DNA of 39,660 bases from Rhodospirillales bacterium. Lineage in GTDB: Bacteria; Pseudomonadota; Alphaproteobacteria; ATCC43930; CGMCC-115725. Each line of letters starts with the position of its first letter. Position 1 is the first letter of the stretch. The stretch spans positions 1 through 39,660 of the forward strand of contig DAHUYF010000071.1 in NCBI GenBank assembly GCA_027315365.1, read 5' to 3'. Below the pieces are notes generated by a model. It was not told where the DNA came from, did no database searches, and saw nothing but the letters and a program-made list of their open reading frames with translations. A program made the position numbers and the translations under genes. Shown in pieces: positions 18,770-27,667 of this stretch.

Positions 18770-20824
18770 ATGCGATTGAAATATTTTGCGAGAAGGCTTG
18801 CGTCCTGCGCGGCCTTGTCCGCCATCGCCATCAACACGCTGGCGCCGATCGCCAGCGCCGAGCCGCAGAACGACGCGGATCGCAACACGCGGACGGCGAT
18901 CAAGCACGTCATCGTCATCATCGGCGAGAATCGCAGCTTCGATCACGTCTTCGCCACCTACCAGCCCCATGCGGGCGAGAGCGTGCGGAACCTGCTCTCC
19001 GAGGGCATCGTGCTGCCCAACGGTTTGCCGGGACCCAACTATCAGGCGGCGGTCCAATCCTCGGCGCAGGACGCCGCGCCCAGCCCCTACCTCTCGAGCC
19101 CGCAAATCAAGCAGACCTACGCTACGCTTCCGACGCCGCTGGCGGGCGGTCCGACGAAGGCGCCGTTCGCCACCGCGGCTCAGGCCGAGCAGGTGGAAAA
19201 CGGCCTGTCTCCCGACTACTACCAGTACCTGACGACCGGCGGCACCGGACTGGCCGCGCACACGCCCGACACGCGCATCTCCTATGACGGGCATCCCGTC
19301 ACCGCGTTGCCGCCGGGTCCGTTCCAGCTCACGCCCGGCGTTCCCTACGACGCCTATGCCGCAAGCCCGGTCCATCGCTTCTACCAGATGTGGCAGCAGA
19401 TGGATTGCAGCGCCGAGGCCATGACGGCGAGCAATCCCAGCGGCTGCCAGCATGATCTCTTCCCCTGGGTCGAAGTCACCATCGGCGCCGGCAGCAACGG
19501 CAAGGCGCAACCCGCCAACTTCACCGCCGCCACCACCGGCGAAGGCTCGGCCTCGATGGGCTTTTACAACGTCCAGGCCGGGGATGCGCCTTATCTGAAA
19601 CAGCTCGCCGATACCTACTCGATGAGCGACAACTACCATCAGGGCGTTTCGGGGGGTACCGGGGCGAACCACGTCATGCTCGGCACCGGCGATGCGGTCT
19701 GGTTCAGCGACGGCAACGGCCATCCGGCCCAGCCGCCGCACAATCAGCTCGTGGCGGCGGGCACCGCGAATGCCGGCGTGGTCGACGAGGTCGAGAACCC
19801 GAACCCGGCGCCGGGCACCAACAACTGGTATACCGAGGATGGCTATGGCGGCGGCTCCTACGGCTCGGCCTCCTATGGCGGCGGCAGCTACAGCAACTGC
19901 TCGGATCCGCGGCAGCCTGGCGTCGACGCCATCACCGACCATCTGCACGCGCTGCGGCACCCGGTGGCGGCCAATTGCGAGCCGGATCACTACTATCTGC
20001 TGAACAACTACAACCCGGGCTACTTCGGCAACGGCACCAACGCCTATGCCGACACGAACGTCAACAACACGGTGTTCACGGTGCCGCCCTCGACCCTGCG
20101 GAACATCGGCGATTCGCTGCTCGAGAAGAACATCTCCTGGCGTTATTACGGCGACCAGTGGAACCGCTACGTCAACGATCCCTACTATCAGACTCCGACC
20201 AACGCCTACTGCAACATCTGCAACTTCTTCCAGTACTCGACCTCGATCATGACCAACGCCGCGGTCCGCACCGAGCATCTCAAGGACACGACGGATCTTT
20301 ATAGCGACATCTCGCAGGGCTGGCTGCCGGCGGTGGCTTTCGTCAAGCCGAGCGGCTTCGTCGACGGGCATCCCTCATCCTCCAAGCTCGACCTCTTCGA
20401 GGGCTTCGTGAAGAAGATCGTCGACGCTGTGCAGGCGCAGCCCGACTTGTGGAAGGACACCGCGATCTTCGTCACCGTCGACGAGGGCGGCGGCTACTAC
20501 GACTCCGGCTACGTCCAGCAGCTCGACTATTTCGGGGACGGCACGCGCATCCCGCTGATCGTCATCTCGCCCTACAGCCAGGGCGGACACATCTCGCATG
20601 TCTACTCCGACCACGTCTCGATCCTGAAGTTCATCGAGGCGAATTGGGAGCTGTCGCCGATCACCGGCCGCAGCCGCGACAACCTGCCCAATCCGATCGC
20701 CAGCGACCGGGACCCCTATGTTCCCGTCAACAGCCCGGCGATCGGCGATCTGACCGATCTCTTCAACTTCGGCCAGGATCAGCAGGGCGGCGACGACCAT
20801 CACGATCACCACGACCGCCACTGA
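18770..20824 (+). CDS. Exported phosphoesterase (phospholipase C / acid phosphatase AcpA-like)
   Basis: 684-residue secreted enzyme that cleaves phosphate esters, possibly phospholipid head groups. ATG 18770 is preceded by GAGGGGAGAA. The signal peptide is residues 1-30, with a basic n-region and cleavage after PIASA. The phosphoesterase-family domain shows the metal and nucleophile region IGENRSFDHVF (Glu53, Asn54), a central MSDNYHQGVSGGTGANH, a second metal site VTVDEGGGYYD, and ISPYSQGGHISHVYSDHVS. A Gly/Ser/Tyr-rich loop lies near residues 355-375. The last 15 residues are a His/Asp-rich tail, possibly metal binding. It is transcribed alone, closed by two hairpins. Confidence 0.9.
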   Translation: MRLKYFARRLASCAALSAIAINTLAPIASAEPQNDADRNTRTAIKHVIVIIGENRSFDHVFATYQPHAGESVRNLLSEGIVLPNGLPGPNYQAAVQSSAQDAAPSPYLSSPQIKQTYATLPTPLAGGPTKAPFATAAQAEQVENGLSPDYYQYLTTGGTGLAAHTPDTRISYDGHPVTALPPGPFQLTPGVPYDAYAASPVHRFYQMWQQMDCSAEAMTASNPSGCQHDLFPWVEVTIGAGSNGKAQPANFTAATTGEGSASMGFYNVQAGDAPYLKQLADTYSMSDNYHQGVSGGTGANHVMLGTGDAVWFSDGNGHPAQPPHNQLVAAGTANAGVVDEVENPNPAPGTNNWYTEDGYGGGSYGSASYGGGSYSNCSDPRQPGVDAITDHLHALRHPVAANCEPDHYYLLNNYNPGYFGNGTNAYADTNVNNTVFTVPPSTLRNIGDSLLEKNISWRYYGDQWNRYVNDPYYQTPTNAYCNICNFFQYSTSIMTNAAVRTEHLKDTTDLYSDISQGWLPAVAFVKPSGFVDGHPSSSKLDLFEGFVKKIVDAVQAQPDLWKDTAIFVTVDEGGGYYDSGYVQQLDYFGDGTRIPLIVISPYSQGGHISHVYSDHVSILKFIEANWELSPITGRSRDNLPNPIASDRDPYVPVNSPAIGDLTDLFNFGQDQQGGDDHHDHHDRH

Positions 20825-20834
20825 GGCTTGCAAC

Positions 20835-20861
20835 ATGGCCGGCGCCGAGCGCGCCGGCCAT
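20835..20861 (+). terminator. First hairpin after the phosphoesterase
   Basis: Perfect 11-bp stem ATGGCCGGCGC, loop CGAGC, followed by CCTTTCC. It begins 10 bases after the stop codon. Confidence 0.6.
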
Positions 20862-20872
20862 CCTTTCCAGTG

Positions 20873-20906
20873 CCGGCGCCGCTTCGGACCCCCGAAGCGG
20901 CGCCGG
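20873..20906 (+). terminator. Second hairpin with T-run, likely intrinsic terminator
   Basis: Perfect 15-bp stem (20873-20887 with 20892-20906), loop ACCC, followed by ATCTGTTTTC. This is the strongest intrinsic terminator in the window and isolates the phosphoesterase gene from the GST gene. Confidence 0.75.
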
Positions 20907-20981
20907 ATCTGTTTTCGCCGGAACCACCGCTGTTGAAGCTTCCCGCGCTCCCGGCTAGCGTGAGCGCGTCAGGGAGGGCCG

Positions 20982-21602
20982 ATGCTCAAGATCTGGGGAC
21001 GGGCGACCTCGTCCAACGTGCAGAAGGTACTGTGGACCTGCGCCGAGCTCGACATCGCTTTCGAGCGCGTCGATTGGGGCGGTCCGTTCGGCGGCAACAA
21101 GGACCCGGACTATGTCGCCATGAACCCGAACGGGCTGGTGCCGACGGTGCAGGACGGCGGGCTCGTCATCTGGGAGTCCAACACCATCATCCGTTATCTC
21201 TGCGCCACCCGCGGCGGCGAGCATCTCCATCCGCTCGATCCCGCCCGGCGCACCGAGGTGGAGCGCTGGATGGACTGGCAGCTCGCCTCGCTGGCGCAGC
21301 CGATGGGGGCGATGCTGATGGGGTACTACCGCACGCCGCCGGACCGGCGCGATGCCAGGGCGCTGGAGGCGGCGCGGCTGCGCGCCCTCGATCTCTGGTC
21401 GATGGTCGAACGCCAGCTCGAGCACGGCCCCTACATCGCCGGCGCCGAGTTCAGCCTCGCCGATATCGCGCTCGGCATGTTCGGCTATCGCTGGCACGTC
21501 TACCCGATCGAGCGGCCGGGCTTGCCGCGGCTCAAGGCGTGGTACGAGCGGATCGCCGAGCGGCCCGGCTTCAAGACGCATATCGCGAGGCCGCTGGAAT
21601 GA
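20982..21602 (+). CDS. Glutathione S-transferase
   Basis: 206 residues: an N-terminal thioredoxin-fold domain (LKIWGRATSSNVQKVLW, MNPNGLVPTVQDG and the glutathione-binding WESNTIIRYL) and a C-terminal helical domain with YIAGAEFSLADIALG. The first segment carries the serine-type active site position (SSNV). GGGAGGG precedes the ATG. The substrate is unknown; the cytochrome genes downstream are separated by about 107 bases. Confidence 0.92.
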   Translation: MLKIWGRATSSNVQKVLWTCAELDIAFERVDWGGPFGGNKDPDYVAMNPNGLVPTVQDGGLVIWESNTIIRYLCATRGGEHLHPLDPARRTEVERWMDWQLASLAQPMGAMLMGYYRTPPDRRDARALEAARLRALDLWSMVERQLEHGPYIAGAEFSLADIALGMFGYRWHVYPIERPGLPRLKAWYERIAERPGFKTHIARPLE

Positions 21603-21709
21603 CCGTCGGCGTCACGCAATCGTGAAGCCTGGGGCGGGGGCTCGTCCTTATCATCACGCGTCCGAGCGGCAGGCCCCGGCCGTCGCGGCAACAGCAGCGG
21701 GAGACGTAC

Positions 21710-22186
21710 ATGCGGCAGGTTTGGTGGAGTGGCGTTGCGGCGGCGGCGGTTGCGCTGGTGGTGGGGTTCGGCGCCGTCGGCGTCGTGGCGCAGGACAAGC
21801 TGGCGCAGATCCAGACGCGGCGCGACACGATGAAGCGCCAGGGCAAGGACTTCAAGGCGATCCAGGATTACGTCAAGGGCGCCGGCGACCAGGCGGCGGC
21901 CGAGAAGGCGATCGCCGACCTCGAATCGATCGCACCGAAGATCACCAGCCTGTTCCCGGCCGGCACCGGCTTGGACGCCTTCCCGGGCAAGACCGGCGCC
22001 AAACCCGACATCTGGAAGGAGTGGGACAAGTTCAAGGCCATCCCGCCGGTCCTGGCGGCCGAAGAGGAGAAGCTCGCCGCCGCGATCAAGGGCGGCGACA
22101 AGGCGGCGATCGGCGCGCAGCTCGCCAATGCCGGCAAGAACGGCTGCGGCGCCTGCCACACCCCGTTCCGCGAGAAGCTGAGCTAA
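21710..22186 (+). CDS. Cytochrome c' family protein, periplasmic
   Basis: 158 residues with a signal peptide or anchor (residues 1-27, cleavage after GVVAQ region) and a single haem site CGACH near the C-terminus (Cys146, Cys149, His150). A four-helix-bundle length and C-terminal haem place it in the cytochrome c'/c556 family. These bind NO or transfer electrons in the periplasm. A di-haem cytochrome c gene follows after 29 bases, so the two are probably co-transcribed and may be electron-transfer partners. Confidence 0.9.
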   Translation: MRQVWWSGVAAAAVALVVGFGAVGVVAQDKLAQIQTRRDTMKRQGKDFKAIQDYVKGAGDQAAAEKAIADLESIAPKITSLFPAGTGLDAFPGKTGAKPDIWKEWDKFKAIPPVLAAEEEKLAAAIKGGDKAAIGAQLANAGKNGCGACHTPFREKLS

Positions 22187-22215
22187 GCGGCGGCACGAGG
22201 CCGGGGAGGCGGGCG

Positions 22216-23088
22216 CTGGCGCGGGTCGTCGCGCTTCTCCTCCTGGCGCTGGCGGCGGCGCCGGCGCGCGCCGCCGACGAGGCGCAGCTGAAGCGCGGCG
22301 AGGTGCTGTTCCAGGCGGCGGATTGCGCCGGCTGCCATACCGACGCGAAAAGCGGTGGCGCGCCGCTCGCCGGCGGCCGGCCGCTCGCGACGCCGTTCGG
22401 CGTGATCTTCAGCCCCAACATCAGCCCCGACCGGCAGACCGGGATCGGCGCCTGGAGCGAGGTAGAGTTCCGCCGCGCGCTGCGCCACGGCATCGGCCGC
22501 GACGGCGACTATCTCTTTCCGGTCTTCCCCTATCCCGCTTTCACCGGGATGAGCGATCGAGACATCGGCGATCTCTATGCCTATCTGATGTCGCGGCCGG
22601 CGGTGGCGCGGGAGGACAGGCCAGACGAACTGCGCGTTCCCTTCCGCTGGCGCTTCCTGCAGCGCTTCTGGCGCGTGCTGTTCTTCCGCCCGGGACCGCT
22701 GCGGCCGGTGGCCGGGGAAAGCGCGGCGTGGAACCGCGGCCGCTATCTCGCCGAGGCGGTGGTGCATTGCCAGGAATGCCATACGCCGCGCAACCTCCTC
22801 GGCGGGCTGCGGTCGAGCCGGGCCTATTCCGGCAACCCGCACGCGCCGGACGGGATGAAGGTGCCGAACATCACCGGCGACGCCGCGACCGGCATCGGCA
22901 AATGGGAGGCCGACGATATCGCGGCGCTGCTCAAGACCGGCCAGACCCCCGACATGGATTTCGTCGGCTCCGGCATGGCCGAGGTGGTGAAGGGCACCGC
23001 GGCGCTGAGCGACGCCGACCGCCAGGCCATCGCCACCTACATCAAGTCGATCCCCGCCATCCGCACCGAGAAGAAGCCGGCGTCATAG
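22216..23088 (+). CDS. Di-haem cytochrome c, apparent CTG start
   Basis: Periplasmic cytochrome of about 290 residues with two haem sites, CAGCH (residues 37-41) and CQECH (about 185-189), similar to cytochrome subunits of membrane dehydrogenases. No ATG, GTG or TTG is in frame between the stop of the preceding gene and the signal peptide. A CTG at 22216 with GGGGAGG six bases upstream gives a fine signal peptide (ARVVALLLLALAAAPARA, cleaved before ADEAQ). A base error at this codon is the alternative. It is 29 bases after the cytochrome c' gene. Confidence 0.87.
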   Translation: MARVVALLLLALAAAPARAADEAQLKRGEVLFQAADCAGCHTDAKSGGAPLAGGRPLATPFGVIFSPNISPDRQTGIGAWSEVEFRRALRHGIGRDGDYLFPVFPYPAFTGMSDRDIGDLYAYLMSRPAVAREDRPDELRVPFRWRFLQRFWRVLFFRPGPLRPVAGESAAWNRGRYLAEAVVHCQECHTPRNLLGGLRSSRAYSGNPHAPDGMKVPNITGDAATGIGKWEADDIAALLKTGQTPDMDFVGSGMAEVVKGTAALSDADRQAIATYIKSIPAIRTEKKPAS

Positions 23089-23151
23089 GCTGCTGGCCGC
23101 GCGCGGCACCGCCGCTTATCATGGTGGCAAAGACGAGCGGGAGAGAACGCC

Positions 23152-23931
23152 ATGGATCTCGGCATCGCCGGCAAGAGGGCGCTGGTCTGCGCCGCCAGCA
23201 AGGGGCTCGGCAAGGGCTGCGCCGTGGCGCTCGCCCAGGACGGGGCGGAGCTGCTCATTCTCGCTCGCGGCAAGGAGGCGCTCGAAGCCACCGCGGCGGA
23301 GATCCGCGCCGCGACCGGCGCCAAGGTTGCGACGCTCGCCTGCGACATCACCACGCCGGAAGGCCGCGGCGCGGCGCTCGCCGCCTGCCCGGAGCCCGAC
23401 ATCCTCGTCACCAATGCCGGCGGCCCGCCGCCCGGCGATTTCCGCGCCTGGGACCGCGACGCCTGGATCAAGGCGCTCGATGCCAACATGCTGACGCCGA
23501 TCGAGCTCATCCGGCAGACGGTCGACGGCATGATCGAACGCCGCTTCGGCCGCATCGTCAACATCACCTCGAGCGCGGTGAAGGCACCGATCGACGTGCT
23601 GGGCCTGTCCAACGGCGCACGCAGCGGCCTCACCGGCTTTGTCGCCGGGCTCGCGCGCCGGACGGTGAAGCACAACGTCACCATCAACAATCTGCTGCCG
23701 GGCGCGATGGATACCGAGCGGCTGCGCTCGATGGTCGCGGCGGCGGCGAAGAACCGCAACCTGCCGGTCGATGCGGTGCGCGCCGAGCGCGCCGCCGCCA
23801 TCCCGGCCGGCCGCTTCGGCACCGCTGACGAATTCGGCGCCGCCTGCGCCTTCCTGTGCAGCCAACAGGCGAGCTACATCACCGGCCAGAACTTCCTGGT
23901 TGATGGCGGCGCCTATCCCGGCACGTTCTAG
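23152..23931 (+). CDS. Short-chain dehydrogenase/reductase with atypical active site
   Basis: 259-residue Rossmann-fold protein. The cofactor motif is AASKGLGKG (residues 14-22), NAGG (88-91) is normal, and the C-terminus GQNFLVDGGAYPG fits SDRs. The catalytic serine region is NITSSAV (138-143), but the YxxxK motif is replaced by S153-N-G-A-R157. Relatives with a similar SN-x-x-R segment exist as a subgroup of annotated SDRs, so this may be a family trait rather than damage. Reaction unknown. It starts 63 bases after the cytochrome and is followed closely by the monooxygenase. Confidence 0.88.
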   Translation: MDLGIAGKRALVCAASKGLGKGCAVALAQDGAELLILARGKEALEATAAEIRAATGAKVATLACDITTPEGRGAALAACPEPDILVTNAGGPPPGDFRAWDRDAWIKALDANMLTPIELIRQTVDGMIERRFGRIVNITSSAVKAPIDVLGLSNGARSGLTGFVAGLARRTVKHNVTINNLLPGAMDTERLRSMVAAAAKNRNLPVDAVRAERAAAIPAGRFGTADEFGAACAFLCSQQASYITGQNFLVDGGAYPGTF

Positions 23932-23942
23932 CGCCGGGAGCG

Positions 23943-24944
23943 ATGAAGTTCGGCGTCCTGCAATTCTTCAGCTGGCCGGAGCGGCGGGTGTCGCTGCCGA
24001 CGGTCTATCAGCGGGCGCTGCAGCGGATCGAGATCATGGACCGGGCCGGCTATGACGCGGTCTGGCTCGCCGAGCATCACTTCAGCACCTACAGCGTCTG
24101 CCCCTCGGTGCACCTGATGGGCATGTACGTCGCCAACCATACCGAACGCATCCGCATCGGCATGGCGGTGTCGCTGGCCGCCTTCTACCATCCGCTGCGG
24201 CTGGCCGAGGAGGTGGCGCTGCTCGACGTGCTGTCCGGCGGCAGGGTGAATTGGGGCGCCGGGCGCGGCTTCGATCCCACCGAGTTCCGCGTCTTCGGTG
24301 TGCCGATCGAGGAGAGCGCGGCCCGCTTCCAGGAGGCGGTCGAGATCGCCGTCGCGGCCTGGAAGAGCGAGCGCCTCACCTGGTCCGGCCGCTATTGGCA
24401 GTTCGAGAATGTCGAGGTGCTGCCCAAGCCGCTGCAGCAGCCACACCCGCCGGTCTGGCTCGCCGCCGGCTCGCCCGAGGCGATCGGCTGGGCGGCGCGG
24501 CGCGGCTACTCGATCCTGCTCGGCCCGCATCAGACCTTCGCCGAGAACGCCGCCAACCGCGAGTTCTACCGCCGGGAGCTGGAGGCCAACGGGCATTTGT
24601 TCGCCGGCCGCGACCTGCCGATCGCCCGCCTCCTCGCCGTCGCCGAGAGCGATGCGGCGGCGGAAGCGGTCGCGCGCGCCGGCGTCGAATGGATCGCCGG
24701 CTCCTACATCAATCCGAGCAAGGCGAGCGCCGTCACCCGCCCGGGCCACGCCATGACCCTGGAGCGACAGGAGCGGATCGAGCGCTATATCGGCTCCTGC
24801 GTCGTCCACGGCCGGCCCGAGCGGGTCGTCGACGAGATCGAGCGGCTGCGCAGCGAGATGTATCTCGACTACCTCATGATCGCGCCGCTCAGCCATGCCT
24901 CCTTCATGATGTTCACCGAGAAGGTGCTGCCGCGGTTCCTTTGA
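23943..24944 (+). CDS. LLM-class flavin-dependent oxidoreductase (luciferase-like monooxygenase)
   Basis: 333-residue TIM-barrel enzyme of the bacterial luciferase family, which uses reduced flavin supplied by a separate reductase. Typical segments: AEHHFSTYSVCPS, IRIGMAV, LSGGRVNWGAGRGFDP, and VWLAAGSPEAIGWAARRGY. GGGAG precedes the ATG, 11 bases after the SDR gene, so the two are likely one transcript. The substrate is not predictable. Its stop is 4 bases from the stop of the convergent acyl-CoA synthetase. Confidence 0.92.
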   Translation: MKFGVLQFFSWPERRVSLPTVYQRALQRIEIMDRAGYDAVWLAEHHFSTYSVCPSVHLMGMYVANHTERIRIGMAVSLAAFYHPLRLAEEVALLDVLSGGRVNWGAGRGFDPTEFRVFGVPIEESAARFQEAVEIAVAAWKSERLTWSGRYWQFENVEVLPKPLQQPHPPVWLAAGSPEAIGWAARRGYSILLGPHQTFAENAANREFYRRELEANGHLFAGRDLPIARLLAVAESDAAAEAVARAGVEWIAGSYINPSKASAVTRPGHAMTLERQERIERYIGSCVVHGRPERVVDEIERLRSEMYLDYLMIAPLSHASFMMFTEKVLPRFL

Positions 24945-24948
24945 TCTG

Positions 24949-26475
24949 CTATCGCTTTTCCGCCAGCAGTTTGCGCAGCTCGGTCTTCAGCACCTTGCCG
25001 TAATTGTTCTTGGGCAGCGCGTCGAGGAAGCGGTAGGCGCGGGGACGCTTGAAGCGGGCGATGGCATCGAGGCAGAGCCGGTCGAGCTCGGCCTCGTCGG
25101 CGCGCAGGCCGGGGCGAAGCACGACGAAGGCCACGACCTCCTCGCCCCAATCGGCATGCCGGCGGCCGACCACCGAGACCTCGGCCAGCGCGGGATGGCG
25201 CAGCAGCACCTCCTCGACCTCGCGCGGATAGATGTTGCTGCCGCCGCTGATGATCAGGTCCTTGGAGCGGTCGCGCAGCGTCAGGAAGCCGTCCGGGTCG
25301 AGCGCGCCGACATCGCCGGTATGAAGCCAGCCGCCGCGCAGGCTCGCCGCCGTCGCCGCCGCGTCCTGCCAATATCCCGCCATCACCGTATCGCCGCGCA
25401 CCAGCACCTCGCCGGGCTCGCCCGGCGGCAGGTCGCGGTCCTCGGCATCGACCACGCGCAGCTCGACCCCGGCGAAAGGCAGCCCGACCGAGCCCAGCCG
25501 CTCGCGCCAGCGCGGATGCGCTCGGTCGAGGTGATGGGCCCGCGACAGCGCCGTGATGGTCATCGGCGATTCGCCCTGGCCGTAGATCTGCACCAGCCGC
25601 GGCCCCACCACCTCGAGCGCCTTCAGCAGGTCGGCGACATACATCGGGCCGCCGCCATAGACGATCGCCTTGAGGTTGCTGAAATCGGCTCCTGCGAAAC
25701 CGGAATGCGCGATGAGCCGCGTCAGCATGGTCGGGGCGGCGAACAGGCTGGCGCCGGGCCAGCGCCGCAGCAGCGATGCGATTTCGGCCGGGTCGAAATG
25801 GCCGCTTTCCGGAATGACGTTGTTCGCGGCCTTGGCGACGTGGGCCAGCCCGTAGAGTCCGGAGCCGTGCGAGAGCGGCGCGGGGTGCAGCATGGCATCG
25901 CCGGGCGCGACCGGGTCGACATCGGAGAAGTATCCCAGGCACATCGCTGTCAGGTTGCGGTTGGTGAGCGCGGCGCCTTTGGGCCGTCCGGTGGTGCCGC
26001 TGGTATAGAAGAGCCAGGCGGGATCTTCGGGCCGGCGCTCGACCAGCGCCGCAGCCTCTCCGGCGAGCCCGCGCCGCCAGTCGGCCTCGCCCGCGACCAT
26101 GATGCGCGCGAGTTGCGGCAGCGCGTCCGGCAGCGGCGCCAGCGTTTCGGCCAGGTCGGCGCTGGCAAAGCACAGCCGCACACCGGAATGTCCGAGAATG
26201 TAGCGGAATTCCTCGCGATGCAGCTTGGCGTTGATCGGCACCGCGACCAGCCCGGCGTGCCAGATGGCGAACAGCGCCTCGAGGAAGGCCGGCCGGTTGG
26301 TCATGGCGAGAGCGACGCGCTCACCCGGCCGATGGTCGCGCGCCAGCATCCCGCCCAGCGCCGCCGCGCGCGCGGCCCATTGGGCATAGCTGGCATGCAC
26401 GGCGTCGCCCAGCGAGATCGCCGGACGGTCGGCGAAGCTCCGCCCGTTGCGCTGCAGCCAGGCAGCGAGGTTCAT
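24949..26475 (-). CDS. Acyl-CoA synthetase (AMP-forming)
   Basis: 508 residues. The start MNLAAWLQRNGRSF at 26475 has GGAAGGAG upstream; the longer frame to 26658 is not protein-like. Motifs: LFYTSGTTGRPKGA, YGQGESP, HTGDVGALDPDGF, DRSKDLIISGGSNIYP, and the catalytic lysine in KNNYGKVLK. It would form an acyl-CoA from an unknown acid and ATP. It differs clearly from the synthetase at 8896. Confidence 0.93.
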   Translation of the reverse strand: MNLAAWLQRNGRSFADRPAISLGDAVHASYAQWAARAAALGGMLARDHRPGERVALAMTNRPAFLEALFAIWHAGLVAVPINAKLHREEFRYILGHSGVRLCFASADLAETLAPLPDALPQLARIMVAGEADWRRGLAGEAAALVERRPEDPAWLFYTSGTTGRPKGAALTNRNLTAMCLGYFSDVDPVAPGDAMLHPAPLSHGSGLYGLAHVAKAANNVIPESGHFDPAEIASLLRRWPGASLFAAPTMLTRLIAHSGFAGADFSNLKAIVYGGGPMYVADLLKALEVVGPRLVQIYGQGESPMTITALSRAHHLDRAHPRWRERLGSVGLPFAGVELRVVDAEDRDLPPGEPGEVLVRGDTVMAGYWQDAAATAASLRGGWLHTGDVGALDPDGFLTLRDRSKDLIISGGSNIYPREVEEVLLRHPALAEVSVVGRRHADWGEEVVAFVVLRPGLRADEAELDRLCLDAIARFKRPRAYRFLDALPKNNYGKVLKTELRKLLAEKR

Positions 26476-26650
26476 CGTCGCGGCTCCTTCCCGGCACGAC
26501 AGCATGCGCCGGCTTCGCCCGGCGCGCAAACAAACCCGCGTAAACGCGCGCTGCGTCACTTTTCTCTCTCGACGAAGGCGGCCGGTGTGGAGTTTGATCG
26601 TGGCGCCAGGCGCGCACAGGAGCGCGCGCCGGCAGGTGCAGGTGAGTGGC

Positions 26651-26884
26651 ATGAGCATTTGGCGACGACGGCCGGGAGCCGAACAGAATTATGGCATTTC
26701 CGCCGGGCAGCGTTTCTTCAGCCCCGGCCGGGCGACGGTGATCTGGGAAGTGGTGACGGTCGCGCGCTACACCGGCGATGTCGCCCCGCATGTGCGGCTC
26801 TCGCGGGTCGGCTCGCATCATGACGGCAAGACGGTGTCGCTCGACGTGCTGCTCGACCGCCGCTTCTATCAACCGGCGCGCTGA
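26651..26884 (+). CDS. Small conserved-looking hypothetical protein, 77 residues
   Basis: Starts MSIWRRRPGAEQNYGIS with GGTGAG upstream. It contains AGQRFFSPGRATVIWEVV and DGKTVSLDVLLDRRFYQP, which read like a compact beta-rich domain. I recall similar small proteins in Rhodospirillales but cannot name a family. It is divergent from the synthetase and 53 bases upstream of the HExxH protein, so the two may be linked. An upstream extension of the frame is unlikely to be coding. Confidence 0.65.
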   Translation: MSIWRRRPGAEQNYGISAGQRFFSPGRATVIWEVVTVARYTGDVAPHVRLSRVGSHHDGKTVSLDVLLDRRFYQPAR

Positions 26885-26937
26885 TGCGGGCGCCCGTGTA
26901 GAAACATCCTTAACGTCTTGGCGGTATTCTTGCGCGC

Positions 26938-27438
26938 ATGACCCCGACGCCCTTTGCCCGCGCCGTCAATCGGGGATTGCGCGATGCCCTCGTCGCGGCG
27001 ACCCAAAGCTGCGGGCGCGATGGCGACTTTCGGGCGGCGATCTGCCGCTTCGAGGATGATCTCTTTGCCGCCTTTCCCGCCGGCCATCGACTGCTCGGCT
27101 ATGAGGAAGCGGCGGCGATGATCGGCGAGATCTTTGCCACGCTGCGCCAGGCTCCGCCCAGTCTCGCCCTGGTCGGCGGATTCGACGACCCGCGCATCGG
27201 CGGCTTTGCCGACATCCGCCACTACCGCATCGCCATCGAGCGGGGCTTCCTTTATCGCTTCCTGGTGCTGCACGAGGCGGCGCACCTGATCGTGCCCGAG
27301 GATCGCCGCCACGGTCCGGCTTTCACCTACGTCCTGCAGCTGCTCTACCGCAGCTTCATCGGCGTTCCCGAGGAGGCGGTGCGCCGCTTCCTCGGCCGCC
27401 ACGGCCTGCCGGCCTATACCGGGCCGCTCGCCGCCTAG
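26938..27438 (+). CDS. Putative zinc metalloprotease-like protein (HExxH)
   Basis: 166 residues. HEAAH at 112-116 followed by H125 in RRHGPAF forms a plausible zinc site (HExxH-x8-H), similar in layout to SprT-like and other small putative metallohydrolases. No signal peptide or membrane span. The N-terminal half (about 1-100) has no motif I recognise. There is no clear ribosome-binding site; TATTCT lies seven bases before ATG, so a leaderless transcript is possible. Substrate unknown. Confidence 0.7.
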   Translation: MTPTPFARAVNRGLRDALVAATQSCGRDGDFRAAICRFEDDLFAAFPAGHRLLGYEEAAAMIGEIFATLRQAPPSLALVGGFDDPRIGGFADIRHYRIAIERGFLYRFLVLHEAAHLIVPEDRRHGPAFTYVLQLLYRSFIGVPEEAVRRFLGRHGLPAYTGPLAA

Positions 27439-27559
27439 GGTGCGGCGCGGCATCGGTGGCGGGTCGAAAAAATGTCCCGGTTCGGGTACTTAGGCAGGTT
27501 CTTCGCTTGACCCTGTGGCAGGAGCGAATTAAGGAGAAAGTGTGACACCTTCGCGCCCT

Positions 27560-27578
27560 GGCTCGCCTCGGGCGAGCC
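27560..27578. repeat. Perfect 8-bp hairpin in the gap before phaZ
   Basis: GGCTCGCC, loop TCG, GGCGAGCC. It lies inside the 298-base gap 27439-27736 that otherwise holds only an unlikely short frame preceded by AAGGAG, and a weak promoter motif at 27668-27694. It could attenuate the phaZ transcript or be neutral. Confidence 0.3.
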
Positions 27579-27667
27579 GACTGTCGACAGCATCCTCAGC
27601 CGCCGGTTTCGGACGGCAGGAATGGCGCGACTCAGGCGCTTTTCGCCATGCCCGTACTGCGTTTCCT

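Noticed and set aside
26902-26938. Half CtrA site (TTAACG) near 26910 before the HExxH gene
   Set aside because: No second TTAA at the seven-base spacing.
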